Shown: one piece after another, positions 1 through 11,233 of the stretch
Position numbering within the stretch: the stretch's first letter is position 1
Layout: each line of letters starts with the position of its first letter
Origin: Kalaharituber pfeilii
Lineage: Eukaryota; Ascomycota; Pezizomycetes; Pezizales; Pezizaceae
Length of the DNA stretch: 64,000 bases
Direction: 5' to 3'
Assembly (NCBI GenBank): GCA_015179045.1
Contig: WHUZ01000012.1
Span: 1,404,830-1,468,829, forward strand
Notes under the pieces: model-generated
What the model was told of the DNA's origin: nothing
Seen by the model: the letters and a program-made list of their open reading frames with translations, nothing else
Database searches by the model: none
Position numbers and translations under genes: made by a program

Positions 1-296
1 CTACCGGTGGCACGGCCGAAGCAGCAATTCAGACGCTCAGAGAGTGGGGTGTAGAAAAGATACTGGTAGTTAGTATTATAGGTAGTGACCAGGGAGTGAG
101 ACGTGCAGCGACAGAGAGCGGGGGCAAAGGAATACATTTGTTCGTGGGTGGAGTGGATGAGAAGCTGGAGAGCAAAGGAATGATCTATCCAGGTGTTGGT
201 GATATGTTAGTTCTCCCTGTAACCCCACTGAAGTTCACTGGCTAACCTTTCTAATAATTTAGCGGAGACCGTTTGTTTTTGACTATTGGGAAGTAG
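1..296 (+). CDS. Uracil phosphoribosyltransferase, C-terminal part (partial)
   Basis: The 3' end of a gene that begins before the window. Exons read <1..205 and 263..296, reading from base 3. The first exon contains TGGTAEAAIQ, which fits the PRPP-binding loop of uracil phosphoribosyltransferases, then GMIYPGVGD. Without splicing the frame runs to a stop at 243-245. Removing an intron at 206-262 (donor GTTAG, branch-like GCTAAC at 241, acceptor TTTAG) gives GVGDIGDRLFLTIGK and a stop at 294-296. GLGDxGDRxFGT is the usual conserved end of this family, which strongly supports the splice. The enzyme makes UMP from uracil and PRPP in pyrimidine salvage in the cytosol. The last residues (FLTIGK) run slightly past the usual FGT end. 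A UPRT-like paralogue rather than the main salvage enzyme is possible, because the N-terminal half is not visible. Confidence 0.82.
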
Positions 297-1170
297 ATTC
301 ATCATCAATAGGTATAACAATGGGGGAACTAAACCACATGAAATTGATTGTATACCATAAATCGTCGAGTACTGGAAAGAACAAATCTGAACTCTTAGAA
401 GATGAACGTTTCTGGCTCAATCACGTGACAGGACCATGAAACGTCAATTATTTGCACTTGTTACTGAGGCACATGGCTTGTTGCATTATGATAGATACAG
501 AACGTCAAGCGACAGATATACCCAACTTTAGTGAAAACGAAGAATCCTCGGTTTTAAACAAAAATCCTGAAAACAATGTAAGAAAACCTGCTTTCTCGAA
601 ACGTGATAATAGACCATATACCATACTTCAGCGCATATATCAGTGAACTGCCATGGTGGGGTAAATTCAAGTAGATCTCAAGTATGATGACAGAACAGTG
701 CATTGCATATCAGAGCTGCAAGACGACAATCCTCAACATCAAATTTAAAACTCCTGCACCAGCGGTCTGGGAAGTGGAGACTCAACCACATCTCATCGTG
801 GTATGGCACCAATGCACTTTACATGGATCGGATGGGTACGGCATCCCGTAACTTGGCCAATTCAATCCTACTTTGTACTTAACTTGAAATTGATGACCTG
901 TGAATTGCGCCCCATATTATGACTCGATAGCTAGTACTCCACTCTTTCTGAAAGAGTCCCCACGGGTCAAAAAATTTCTCATTCCACGTACACCTGAGAA
1001 GTGAGATAAGTGATAGCAATTTAAGGGCTGCGAATGATTTCTTAGGCTGAACCGAGTGATCTGTTACGCAGGCTAAGCTTTTAAGTGCCTGGTCGCTGTC
1101 ACTCACAATCCTCAGAAGCCCCACAGTCTCTCGTTCTCCAATACTGTGATAACCAACCAATTACTACACA
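297..1170. other. Intergenic, no gene seen
   Basis: About 870 bases between the UPRT stop and the oxidoreductase start. Only short, unrelated open frames are present, none with a recognisable motif. The 3' part should hold the promoter and leader of the oxidoreductase; no specific regulatory site could be assigned. Confidence 0.6.
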
Positions 1171-2371
1171 ATGGCTCCCCTCAATGTCGCAATCCTGGGC
1201 TCAGGCATCTTCGTTCGTGAAGAGCACGAGCCTGCAATTGTGTCCTCTCCTTCGTGGAACCTGCTTGCTATTTACTCCCGTACTCGTCTCTCTGCGGAGA
1301 AGCTTGCCGACGGTAAAAAATACGATATCTACAGTGACGACTCAGAGGCTGGGAAACAGCTGGATGATCTGCTGGCCAGGAGGGACCTGGATGCAGTACT
1401 CATTGCGTACGGTATCCTCCATGGCCTAATGCAATAAAGCCACATGCTAATATTTCTAATCATTGCCCAGACTCCCCATTCTCGTTCAGCCACAAATAAT
1501 CAAGAAATGTCTACATGCAGGAAAGCACGTACTGAGCGAGAAGCCTATTGCCCCAGACCTCAAGTCCGCCCAGGAGCTGCTTGATTGGTATGCTGCAAAC
1601 TTCCCAGAGGGAAAGCCCGTGTGGGGAGTGGCAGAGAATTTCCGCTTCATGGAGGCTTGGGTATACGGAAGGAAGGTGATTGAAGGTTTGGGAAGGATAT
1701 TGACGTTCAGCGTCCAGACTGGTGGGATGGTAAGTGTGAATTTGCCCTCTATCTGAAACGCCAGTAGAATTAGAGTTAAAGTTGGTTTCTTCTATCATAG
1801 ACTCGGCCAGGAACAAAATACTATGGTAATGCCTTCTTACGATAGTCGACTACCTTGAAATGGTGACTGACATTTTTTCTGCATTCGAGAAACTGAATGG
1901 CGCAGAGTACCCGGACACCAAGGCGGTTTCCTGCTTGACGCCGGTGTCCACCAAACCGCTGGCCTTCTCTCCCTCCTTCCTTCAGTTACCGAGGACCCCA
2001 TAACCCGCATATCTGCATTCACCACACAACTCCAACCACACCTTCCTCCCGTCGACACTGTCTCCGCCACTCTCCGACTGAAATCCGGTGTCGTTGGATT
2101 CTTCTCCGCTTCCTTCGGTACCACCGTCCTCAGATTTGACTTTACCGTCGGAGCTGAGAGCGGTAGTGTCACTGTCTCTGGTGGCGGTAAGGTAACAGTT
2201 AGGAAGGCCAACGGCACCGTAGACCATGTCAAGGAATTCCCTGAGGATAAGACGGGGGTCAAGCAAGAGATTGAAGGGTTTGCGGCGAGTTTGACCCAAG
2301 CTGGTGGGCCGCAGGTTGATCCGAGGCAGAGGCCAGAGTTGGCGTATAATGATTTGGCATTGGTGTGTTAA
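1171..2371 (+). CDS. Gfo/Idh/MocA-family NAD(P)-dependent oxidoreductase
   Basis: Four exons: 1171..1406, 1471..1729, 1801..1825, 1890..2371, giving 333 residues, a normal family length. The N-terminal Rossmann motif is VAILGSGIF (residues 6-14). After the first intron the frame continues LIALPILVQPQ and HVLSEKPIA, holding the hallmark EKP triad (about 102-104). The C-terminal domain has WRRVPGHQGGFLLDAGVHQ, the family's GGxxxDxGxH signature with the probable catalytic His near residue 194. Exon 3 is a 25-base micro-exon; skipping it would destroy the frame. The donor of intron 1 is GTACGG, chosen over the nearby GTATCC because only it keeps LPILVQP in frame. Such enzymes oxidise or reduce sugars, inositols or dihydrodiols with NAD(P). 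The substrate cannot be told from sequence. Confidence 0.9.
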
Positions 2372-4453
2372 CCATATTGCCCTTCCCTCTTCTTACCCTG
2401 TGTGTGTGCTGTCTGTATAAGAGTGAATGAGATTGGGAGCTAATAGGATATTGTTGTCGGGTTTAGATTGAGACAATGTTACAGTCTGGAGAAAAGGATG
2501 GAGCACCGCTTAGCATTTCCTTCAAGATGATTTGATTGGCTGAGAGGGTTATGTAGGGTTTCTTTTTGGATTCTTATTGTGTATATGGGCTATTGGATTG
2601 GCTCTTTAACATGACTTACATATATATATTTTCTGGGGAAAAGGGAAATTGAATCTTCTCCACACTTTTTACCTTATTAGAGTTGCTTACCCCCCCATGA
2701 GGAGGGTCAAGTTATGTGATGCGCCAAGTCATGTTGTAGACAAGACTTATAACTGTCCGGTGGGAGTACTAACATATACAGAATTATATAATGATCCATA
2801 CCTAGTTGTTGCATCGTCCTAAAAATGGTAGGAAGGTGTGTCCAAACTAGTAGATGCAAGCCCCCCCGCCCCTTGGCTCATCCACCCCTCCAGCTTTCCG
2901 TCTAGCATGTAGTGTACGGGTACGCTGTTCGTTGATAGCAAAGGTAACATCGATGCAGAAGATCATGAGATGGGACAGTCATACATGTATGCATTAAAAG
3001 GAAGAAATTGGTTAGTAAAAATGAGGGTAATGGTTTTCAATGATTCAAATTGTAACCTAAAATGAAGGCTTGCTCACAAACAATACGGATACTATATACA
3101 CTGGGCTGTGTAAGTTTATAAGGCGGGGATGGATTGCTGTTAATGGAGATGGGGGAGACGCACTTTTTTGTTTGTTTGTTTGTTTGTTTGTTTCTCTTGT
3201 ATATGAAGAGGGTGGAATGGGTGGGGGGGAGAGGGAGGAAGGGAGGAATATAGAAGGAAGAACTACGAAGGACGCAAGCTAACAGTCACGTCATGACACC
3301 TATATGTCAGAGGCACATTGCGCAGTGAAGAGAGTCGCATGATAAGGGGTTAATACGAAGGTAAGTGCATATTATATATTGTGGGAATTCTCCTGTCAGG
3401 GCTCGGAATATATATGCATGCACTTCAACGATCCTACCATCGCGTTTGCTTCGGACATTACGACACCTATCCATGTACCTTACCTCGTTCATTCACTGTC
3501 ACATTCCCCACATACCTATGTCCTCTTCCACACCCTCTCGAAGAAAAACCAGAAACTACCCAGATAATTAATTCGACTTTCGCTTCATTTTTCCCAGATT
3601 CTCATTTCTTGTACTTCATATTTTACTCAAGTTACTTAAAATCCCAACATCAGAGCAACGCACTCACACATGTAAAAGCAAAACAAATTTCAATTCTTAC
3701 AGAAAACAGCATACAAAGCACGTACACCCCTGCCCCCCACATTTCAGTAAACTCCCCCCCTCTCCACACCCTCCTTCAACTGCTCAATCCCTCACATTGT
3801 TCACGCCCGCGTCCCCGCATCTCAGATCCCCCACAACGCGCTATCCCCCAGACCACCTCCTGGTGTGTATACTTCTGTGAATTGCACGGAAAGATAAAAG
3901 TGAACTAGAATCAGTGTAGTATAGGAAACGAAAAGAAAAGGAACAAGGTAATGGCGGGAGAAAAAGAAAAAGAAAAGGAGGAAAGAAAAGGACACGAGAT
4001 ACTTATAAGCAACAAAAATAGCGAGAAAAAAAAATGGGTTACACAATCCATACATCTGAATTCCTATCAAAACACACGATTCCGCACAAAAAGACGAAAA
4101 AAAGCACAGGAAAACTTGGGGGGATCACATGACCGGATACATGGCATAGAAGAAAGCAGGAGAAAAAAAAAAATGAAATGAAATGAAGAGAGAAGAAAAA
4201 GGAACAGAGAATGAAATAGCAAAAGTACGAATTCATGATATGCAAACAGGCCCTATAATCCCAATGATTTACCAATTTTCCAAAGTTGATATTGAGGTTT
4301 CCCACACACCCGTCCCATCCTATTCCATACGGCAACGACAACAACCAACCACAAAGCGCCTCCTTTTTTATACTGTTTATGTTTGTTTTATGTATGTGCT
4401 TGGTCACAAGTACAGTCTAGCGTGTTGCTCACGTCCGCAACGATGATGCTCGC
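2372..4453. other. Intergenic, simple-sequence rich
   Basis: Convergent gap between the oxidoreductase and the Cdc25 gene. It contains a (TTTG)n microsatellite at about 3164-3193, a C/T-rich stretch near 3720-3860 and purine-rich A/G runs near 3930-4200. Open frames here (for example 3381-3908) are low-complexity and show no domain. It probably holds both 3' UTRs. Confidence 0.6.
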
Positions 4454-7400
4454 TTATAAGAATCCGGACTCCTGAAGTAATCTGTAAAAGCAAATAATTA
4501 GTAATCTGTTTCCATAGTCAGGGAATCAAATACGTAGTAACGAGACATACCTAGCAATCTTCTCGTCCTCCCTCTCTCGAGGTTCTAATGCTAGAGATAC
4601 ATTAAACATCTCAGTGACGTCTTTGGCAGCTTGCATGTTTTGCAAAATGTAGTCTTGAAGCTCCTGAATAGATTGAAGCGGGTACGGGACTGATTGGTAT
4701 TGTTGAATTTCGCGGATAATAGCTGCTGTCTTCGCGCGCTTACCAAAGTTAATAAGTTCGGTGCCTTTGATAAAGTCTGGGTTACCGTCGGCGACGAAGG
4801 TCAAATCCTTTAAATAGACACCTGAAAATCACATCTTAGTAATGCCGATAACACAGTGATATAAATTCAGGATTGTCATGTTCATACCAAGGAAGGGGAC
4901 ACAGGGAGGATTGACAAGGTGTAGACACTCTCGGTACTCATTGAAATTTAAAGTTGTGCCCATCAAGACCTTCATGTTCTCCAGTATTGCAGTGGTGCGT
5001 GTTGGGACATGGTCCCAAGTACGCTTCAAACGATGAATAGGCGCAGCTCCCAATGCAGAGATGATTGACGTTAGTGTTGAGAAGTTATTCAGTTGTCGAC
5101 ATTTCTACAAAATCACGATGTTAGTAACCCAGCTATCAAAAACGCAAAAGCCAATACATACCTCAGCAACAGCAATGAAATGCTTAATCACAACAACCCT
5201 CCTCTTCACATCAGTTTGTGTGAGAATCATTTCAGCGACCCAATTTGTTAGCTGGTTAGAATGCAGAATGATACTGCGAACATTCGACGCTGGCTCTGAT
5301 CCATCCATGGATGTCTTGTCTTTGCTCCATGCCTTGTTCAGACAATCAGTTGGCTTCAACTTCCGATAGGCTCTAGATTCTATGATGGTCAACTGTCTAG
5401 CAAACTCCATCGTGTCGATATCCAAAAATTTCAGCTTCTTCATGTTCTTGGGTAATATTGGTGGAGGGGCTTGTCCAAAATTCTGAACCATCTTCTTATC
5501 AGGTGCAATTCCCTTGATACGCGACTCTATAACTTCCATAAGTTTGGATGTTCCAGCAAGATGTGGCAACATAACATCCTTTGCAAATGTGTGGATCCTC
5601 CTCAGAAGATCCTTGCCCGCATCATCGTCATTCTCCATCCAATAACTTTCCATCCACTGCTTGAGCACACTTAGTACACGCACTCGGATGAGCTTTTGTT
5701 TCTTTTCCACCCATAATTCATATTCAGCAGGGGTAAGATTAAGAGGTGGTTGAATGGTGAATCGACGGGCCAATTGATTAAAAAGCTCATCAGCTGTAGT
5801 GAAAGATTGGTAGGTAAGGAGGAAAGTGCTGATAAAGCTCGAGTCAAGTATATCATGCCTTGTCAGGCGCTCAACAAGAGCCACCAGCGTGCCACCCTTG
5901 ACCTCTTTCTTCTTTCCGTACAGAATTTCATGATCATAATCACAACCGAGGAACCATGGTGTTTCTGCTGGCTCTGCTGTAACTTGTGGCTGAATTCCCC
6001 AATGCCTTTTGAGCTTAGACTCCCCACCACCCTTTTCGTAGTTAGCTCCAGGCCGTTCTCCAACCATAGAAGTTATTCGCGGATGATTCTGCCGAGATTG
6101 CGTACGTGCATGGGCACCCAACGGGCGATTTTGATTGTCAACAACATCAGATGAGGTTTTTCTCCAATCCTCTTTCTTCACCTCCGCCTGTGGCTGTCTG
6201 AGATCTCTTTCCCCCACAAGCAATGAGACTGAAAAAGCAAGTGTTTGGATTCCAGTCTCGACTTCTTTGATGTAAACCCGGATTGTGGTGAGACGGTCAT
6301 CAAGTGATTCTCCTCGAACGTAAGTCCATTCATCAGCGAGAGGCGAAGTCAGAGCCTGACAAGCCATCACAAGATCCGCAAAGGAGTCATATAACCGTTG
6401 TTTCTGACTGACAACATCTTCATAACTAGGGCTCCGAGTTGGTAGAGTGAATGGCTGTAAGTCAATGCGATCTATCATATGGAAGTACTGCTTGAGCGCA
6501 TCCACCACGCCGATAGCAGCACTGGTAACATAACTACACAAAACACTTTGAGAATAAGGTGTTGCCAATGAGTCAGAGGATTCTAGCGAGGCTTCTAATC
6601 GTCGAAGAGCCGGTCGCACAACACTATTCAGTTCTTCAAGTTTGTTGTTTAAATTGTTATCCACTGTTACCAACCCATCAGCAGCCCCATTTGATGCATT
6701 ATGATCCAGTTGGGATGTTGTTGCGATAGGCTCAGTATGAGGATGATTATTCCAACCATCTTCAATGCTGCTTCCAACTACAAAACCAGGCTTTAACCTT
6801 GGTAATACATCTTTCCTTTGTGCTCTTGCAACCTCAGCAAACCGAAATACTCCGGAAAGTACCTCTTCAGCTTCCGACAAGCACTTAGACTCAGTATCAG
6901 GAGGAGGGAAATCAGCACTTGCAATGTGAGATGACAGAACCAATTTTGAAAATGCTGCCATGAACTGACGAAAGTGAGGGTGGAGCGGCTTGTTTGTTGA
7001 TATTATCGATGGTTGGCCAGAATGATTATCCGTTGTTGCAGACCCCGCAGCAATAAGCAGTCGTAACATATCCGAGATATCCTCTGCCCGGCGAACGTAC
7101 TTTGCTCGCTCTCGCTTGTTGATTGCGTCGCGATACCGCTCAATTGACAAACGAGTTTCTTCAATAAGTGCGTCCCATGTTGTGGGTGTCGGTATGTTAT
7201 CGTTGTAGAATGTAGCTGTGCTGGGCTTTGAGCCGGCGATCTTGACTGTAGCTTGCGGTTCACTTGGATTGGAAAAGGTGTTCTCTGGCTGCGTCATCGG
7301 GATATCTGCTGATAGGCTGTTGTTGACAATCGTATTGTGAGATGAAAGTGATACTGATCCACTCTCCACTAAGGTCCTCTCGGAATGATTATCCGGTACG

Positions 7401-8434
7401 AATGTGCCTGAATGTCGTGATCGAACTGACTGTGATGATGAACCTTCGGATATAAAAGATTGACGTGGGTCATCCTATGTATAATCAGAGTTAATATTAG
7501 AATACAGTTTGAACTTGCTCTGATGTAATGCCGAGATTCTTACAACATTCCCAGGACTGATAAACAGGGCTTCGCCTTCACGCTCTGAAGTTGTCGAATC
7601 GGCATCTTCATACTCAGGCTCCTCACGCTCGTATCCTCCTGCCATCATCTCTGGTGGGGGACGAGTCTGTTCAGGCACGGAAAAATTCGAACGGTCCCGT
7701 GGTCCTGTCTCGGTTGTTGAAGTGGGTGTTTCGAGAGGTAATTCCATTCTCGATTCGCCTGTCCTTGTGTTGAAGTAGAACAGCCGACCATCAGGTGTTG
7801 CTTGTGGTATCCAGAAAAGCGCCTCATCTGCATCTCGGTCATCGGTTCCCTCCATAGGCAGCTGTGGTGATCCTATTCCATCCCGATCAGAGTCCTCATC
7901 TTCTCCTTCGTCGCCCGAGGAGCCATCCTCCGTGTCATCCGAATCATCTAATGGCGAAATCCCAACCCCGTTCTCTCTGTAATCGGAACTGTTCACTACC
8001 ACGCAATAGTTGCTGGGGAACCATCCTCGCTGCCCATGGACAATTCCATCCCACCATCCGCTCTCCAACTGTGTAAGTACCTGGATCAAATCCCCTTGGT
8101 TGAAACTCAAGCTTGTTGGGTCGTCGCTCCGGAAGCTGTAGAGGGCCCGCACATACATTCTCGGCTGGTCCATATCGTTTTGGTATACAGAGTTCGAGAC
8201 GCCGTTTGACATCGACTGACTGTGGTGATGTGAGTATTGTGAAGCTGAGCCTGTTTGCGTACTGCGATTTGCTGCTCCACCCCTTGATCTAGACCTTTCT
8301 CTAGCACTACTCTCTGCGTTCCCGTATCCCCCGCTACTCCCGTTCAGGTATCGATTTTGCCCCACTTCGTTGCCTGAAGCTGCGGCGTTCCTGGTGAATA
8401 GATCGTGATGGTGAGCGGCAGTCGCAGTTGCCAT
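4454..8434 (-). CDS. CDC25: Ras guanine-nucleotide exchange factor, Cdc25 type
   Basis: Five exons on the minus strand: 8434..7544, 7474..5162, 5104..4888, 4821..4551, 4481..4454; 1239 residues. An SH3 domain lies at about 93-150 (MYVRALYSFRSDD ... GWFPSNY). Then come an acidic Asp/Glu/Ser stretch and a WW-like segment at about 205-236 (GRLFYFNTRTGES), in which the second Trp is replaced by Met. A RasGEF_N domain is near 815-950 and the catalytic RasGEF/CDC25 homology domain near 985-1225 (SNQLTNWVAEMIL, FNEYRECL, PPCVPFLGVYLKDLTF). The short last exon gives LLQESGFL and stop. It loads GTP onto Ras at the plasma membrane, upstream of adenylate cyclase/PKA or MAPK signalling. The order SH3-(WW)-RasGEF_N-RasGEF is that of fungal Cdc25 homologues. 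All splice phases agree. The start is the first Met of a long open exon; a further upstream exon is not excluded. Confidence 0.95.
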
Positions 8435-9850
8435 CTCCCCGGAAGGCGTCTAAGATTGCAAGCTAATCGTCCTAAGACGATGCGCTCCAGAAGCCCAACG
8501 AGTCGTGCTCTTGAGGTAGGGGACACCTTACCCTTGATGGGGTTCAGCGGATAGCGATAGTTTTCCGGCCGTCGTAAACGCTAGCTTAGACGATGAAGCA
8601 AATCACAGATCCAGTCACGAATACGACGCCCTGAAAGGGCTATTCCGTAGATGTAAATTTATGGGGGGGGGGAGGGAGCGTTGTAGCGTATCCTTAGCCC
8701 TATTTTTCTTTTTCTTATTTTCCTTTAGTAAAGATGCTAATTTTGCGTAATTTCTGCCCTTTACTTTTTTTTTTTTTCTTTTTTTTTCTTATTATTACTT
8801 TGGCAGCTGTCTTGTGGAAAAGGAGGCGAGCGCAAATGGACTGACTGGCCAAGGCACACTGGTTCGGACAGCTGCAACCCAACAGCGCTTCGTGCCAGAA
8901 AATCCCAACGTCAGGAATAATGCGCGAGGGGGCGCGTATGCGTTATCGGCAGCTCGGGCTGTGGGGACCGCTGCAAATGCAAGCGTACCGTCGCAGTGCA
9001 CAAGTTTCTAGTTGGAGGCACGGGGAAGGCACGATGGCATCGCTGGGAAGTCACCACAGAGGCTGACGATAATCTACGGCTGCTGGTGCTCGTGCTGCGG
9101 CTGCGGCGGCGGCTGATGCCTGCCGCCTGCCGTCACAGCGACTCGATGGGTGTTCTTGCCCAGATGCCCGAAACACGCAAATCTCTACGGGAATTACAGA
9201 CAGGTTATCAGTCAGGCCGCGGGCGACCGTTCCGCGTGTGGTGGAGTGCGCGCTAGGCGAGGCTAGGAGCGAGGGGTAAGGAAAGGGGGGCAGCGCAGCG
9301 GGGATAACGAATTGCAGCGGGATGGATGCTCTCAGGAGAGGCTCGTGATGCCTTTCTCTCCGGGCGCCGTCTGCGTATCATATCATACTGACAATATGCT
9401 GCTAGTAGTCGTCCTTGCGCCGCGCTTACAGGGCTACACAGGGGCATCGTGCGGCAGGATGTCGTGGGCAGAACGCAAGACGCAAGACGCAAGACGCAAG
9501 ACCCAAGACCCAAGACGCATGCCCCGTCGCCTGGAGTTCCTCGAATTCTGTTCGGCGGATCACGCAAAGCGATGCTACAGTAACGGCAGTGCAGTACTCG
9601 AGTATCATACACTTCTTATTCCCGGGACTCCGTCTCTTGTCCGCCAGACCGGGCTATGTCTGCCTCCAAGCCACTCCAGGCGGCAACACTCCAGTAGGCT
9701 TCTGTTTCACCTGCTGCCACGCTAAAGCCCGTGCGGAGGACGTGTGCAGAGCATCTGCTGGTATACCCGGATCATCTACTTACTGTACAGGTTCTAGATG
9801 ACCGTCCGTCGAGAAGAGCCAATTATTCCTTGCATTCTGTTGGAATACTA
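8435..9850. other. Cdc25 upstream region and GC-rich stretch
   Basis: Upstream of Cdc25. It has T-rich runs at about 8703-8800, then GC-rich DNA (8810-9760) with overlapping open frames on both strands that show no domain and are read as by-products of few stop codons. A seven-base tandem repeat (CGCAAGA, later CCCAAGA) lies at about 9472-9518. No gene is supported. Confidence 0.55.
9472..9518. repeat. 7-base tandem repeat (CGCAAGA)n
   Basis: About four copies of CGCAAGA followed by two of CCCAAGA. A simple minisatellite within GC-rich intergenic DNA. Confidence 0.85.
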
Positions 9851-10089
9851 ATGAAGCGGGAAAAAAAAATAGAATAGGAATAAAAGAGTAATCCGCATTA
9901 GTAATAGTGAGTACCAAGAGTAGTCAGACTAGGTCTAGTTTGGCCACGAGAACAGGCGAGGTTACCTCCAACGGGACTAGCTAAGCAAAGAGATTGCTTG
10001 TTCTTGTGCCCAGACTCTAAGATCGCTATAGTCTGGTTACTCGGGTCTGGGATAAATTATTGCGTATTCTGTTTCCCTCTTCACTAGAG

Positions 10090-10392
10090 GTATTCAGATT
10101 AGACTGTCCCCATATAAAATGGAATCCGGCGGACAAACCAGTTTATCCAGTCCCAGTTTATCCCAGTCTGTAGTCTGAGTGAAAATCGGATTTTTTTTCT
10201 TTTTTTGTCAATTCGGAAACCGGTTTTGGGCCACCAGAATTTGTGCATGCAAGTTCCTGAATACTGCATCACGGCCCACAAGATGCATCACATTTATGCA
10301 GTTGGTGGCAAAATCCGACCGGGTTTATTTCGTGAAAAAACACGAAACTGGTTTAACTTTTGTATAGATGACCGGACCTAAGCTGAATACCG
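10090..10392. mobile_element. MITE family A, copy 1 (GGTATTCAG termini)
   Basis: About 300 bases bounded by GGTATTCAG on the left and CTGAATACC on the right. The interior has GGCGGACAAACCAG near the left end. Reverse-complemented, it aligns along much of its length with the element at 33444-33752, including GTTTGTCCGCCGGAT. It carries no coding capacity. A target duplication was not clear. Confidence 0.7.
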
Positions 10393-11035
10393 CCCCTAGA
10401 GAGGTTTAGCAACATCCCCGTAACTTTGCCCCTAATGCTGCGCCACACCGTTGCTGTGACAACAGTGGCTTTATTTACATGAAACTCGGAGAATTTTCCC
10501 TTATTCACGGAGAAAACTGCTAAGCGGTACTAGTAGTCTGATTCAAGGCTGGGAAAACTGCACATCTTTGAGCAATGCCCGCAACCATTTAATCAAGTCA
10601 GATTGCCTTCAAACTTTGTATAGGATTGATACCTATCGTGAAAAACTGCCCTACAAATTTCCGTTTTGATCCACTTTCACAGACACCAGAAGCACCATTT
10701 TCCCCGTAACCTTTATTCAAACAATTGCCATGCCTCCAAGACTAGAAAGGGCCTCTGCAAGCTGAACCTGCTTCAGCAAGTCTGAATCATTTTCTCTGCC
10801 AATTTCTTATAGATAAGCCACTGTGAGTAAATGCTGTAGGTGCATGTGCATGGTAGGGCAGCTGGATTTGTTGCATTGTTGGTACGGGGGATAACGGGAA
10901 GTAGGTGCTAAACTAGTCTCATGCCAAGACCCTCTGGCTAAACCTCTCATTTGCAGAGTTTCCGCTAAGATTACTAATACAATACGGGAAAAACTTACGG
11001 GGATGGTGCTAAACCTCTCCGCTGACTGTCGAGCT

Positions 11036-11125
11036 GTTCTCGTGCCCAGACTATTATTTTTCTGCGGGGTTGCAGAATTAAATATTCGGCTTGGCAACCC
11101 TTCTCTTTACACTGCATACGAGAAC
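11036..11125. mobile_element. MITE family B, copy 1 (GTTCTCGT termini)
   Basis: A 90-base element with terminal GTTCTCGT and ACGAGAAC. The left end continues GCCCAGACTATTATTTT, nearly identical to the (reversed) right end of the copy at 52163-52255. Its right border abuts the target duplication of the next copy. Confidence 0.65.
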
Positions 11126-11210
11126 AGGACTGCGCTGTTCTCGTACCCAGCCTAAGAGCCGGTGTGCTGCCAAGAAATAATAGCAAAGACACCGTCTGCT
11201 AGGACTGCGC
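11126..11210. mobile_element. MITE family B, copy 2 with 10-base target duplication
   Basis: The element at 11136-11200 begins TGTTCTCGTACCCAG and shares TGCTGCCAAGA with the copy at 52163-52255. It is flanked by the perfect direct repeat AGGACTGCGC (11126-11135 and 11201-11210). The right terminus is diverged or lost, but the duplication marks the insertion. Confidence 0.65.
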
Positions 11211-11233
11211 AACATGCAATAATTTATCCCAGA

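Larger units (their letters stand above)
10046..11233. mobile_element. Nest of short inverted-repeat elements
   Basis: The outer borders are an 18-base perfect inverted repeat, TCTGGGATAAATTATTGC at 10046-10063 and its complement at 11216-11233. Inside lies a second inverted pair of about 33 bases, 10399-10431 and 10986-11019 (starting GAGAGGTTTAGC), with few mismatches. A 300-base GGTATTCAG element (10090-10392) and two GTTCTCGT elements (11036-11125, 11136-11200) sit within it. No transposase frame is visible, so these are non-autonomous or decayed. Whether the outer pair bounds one ancient element or arose by nesting cannot be decided from one copy. Confidence 0.6.

Noticed and set aside
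3381..3908. 175-residue plus-strand frame
   Set aside because: Low-complexity C/T-rich DNA in the 3' region of converging genes; no domain.
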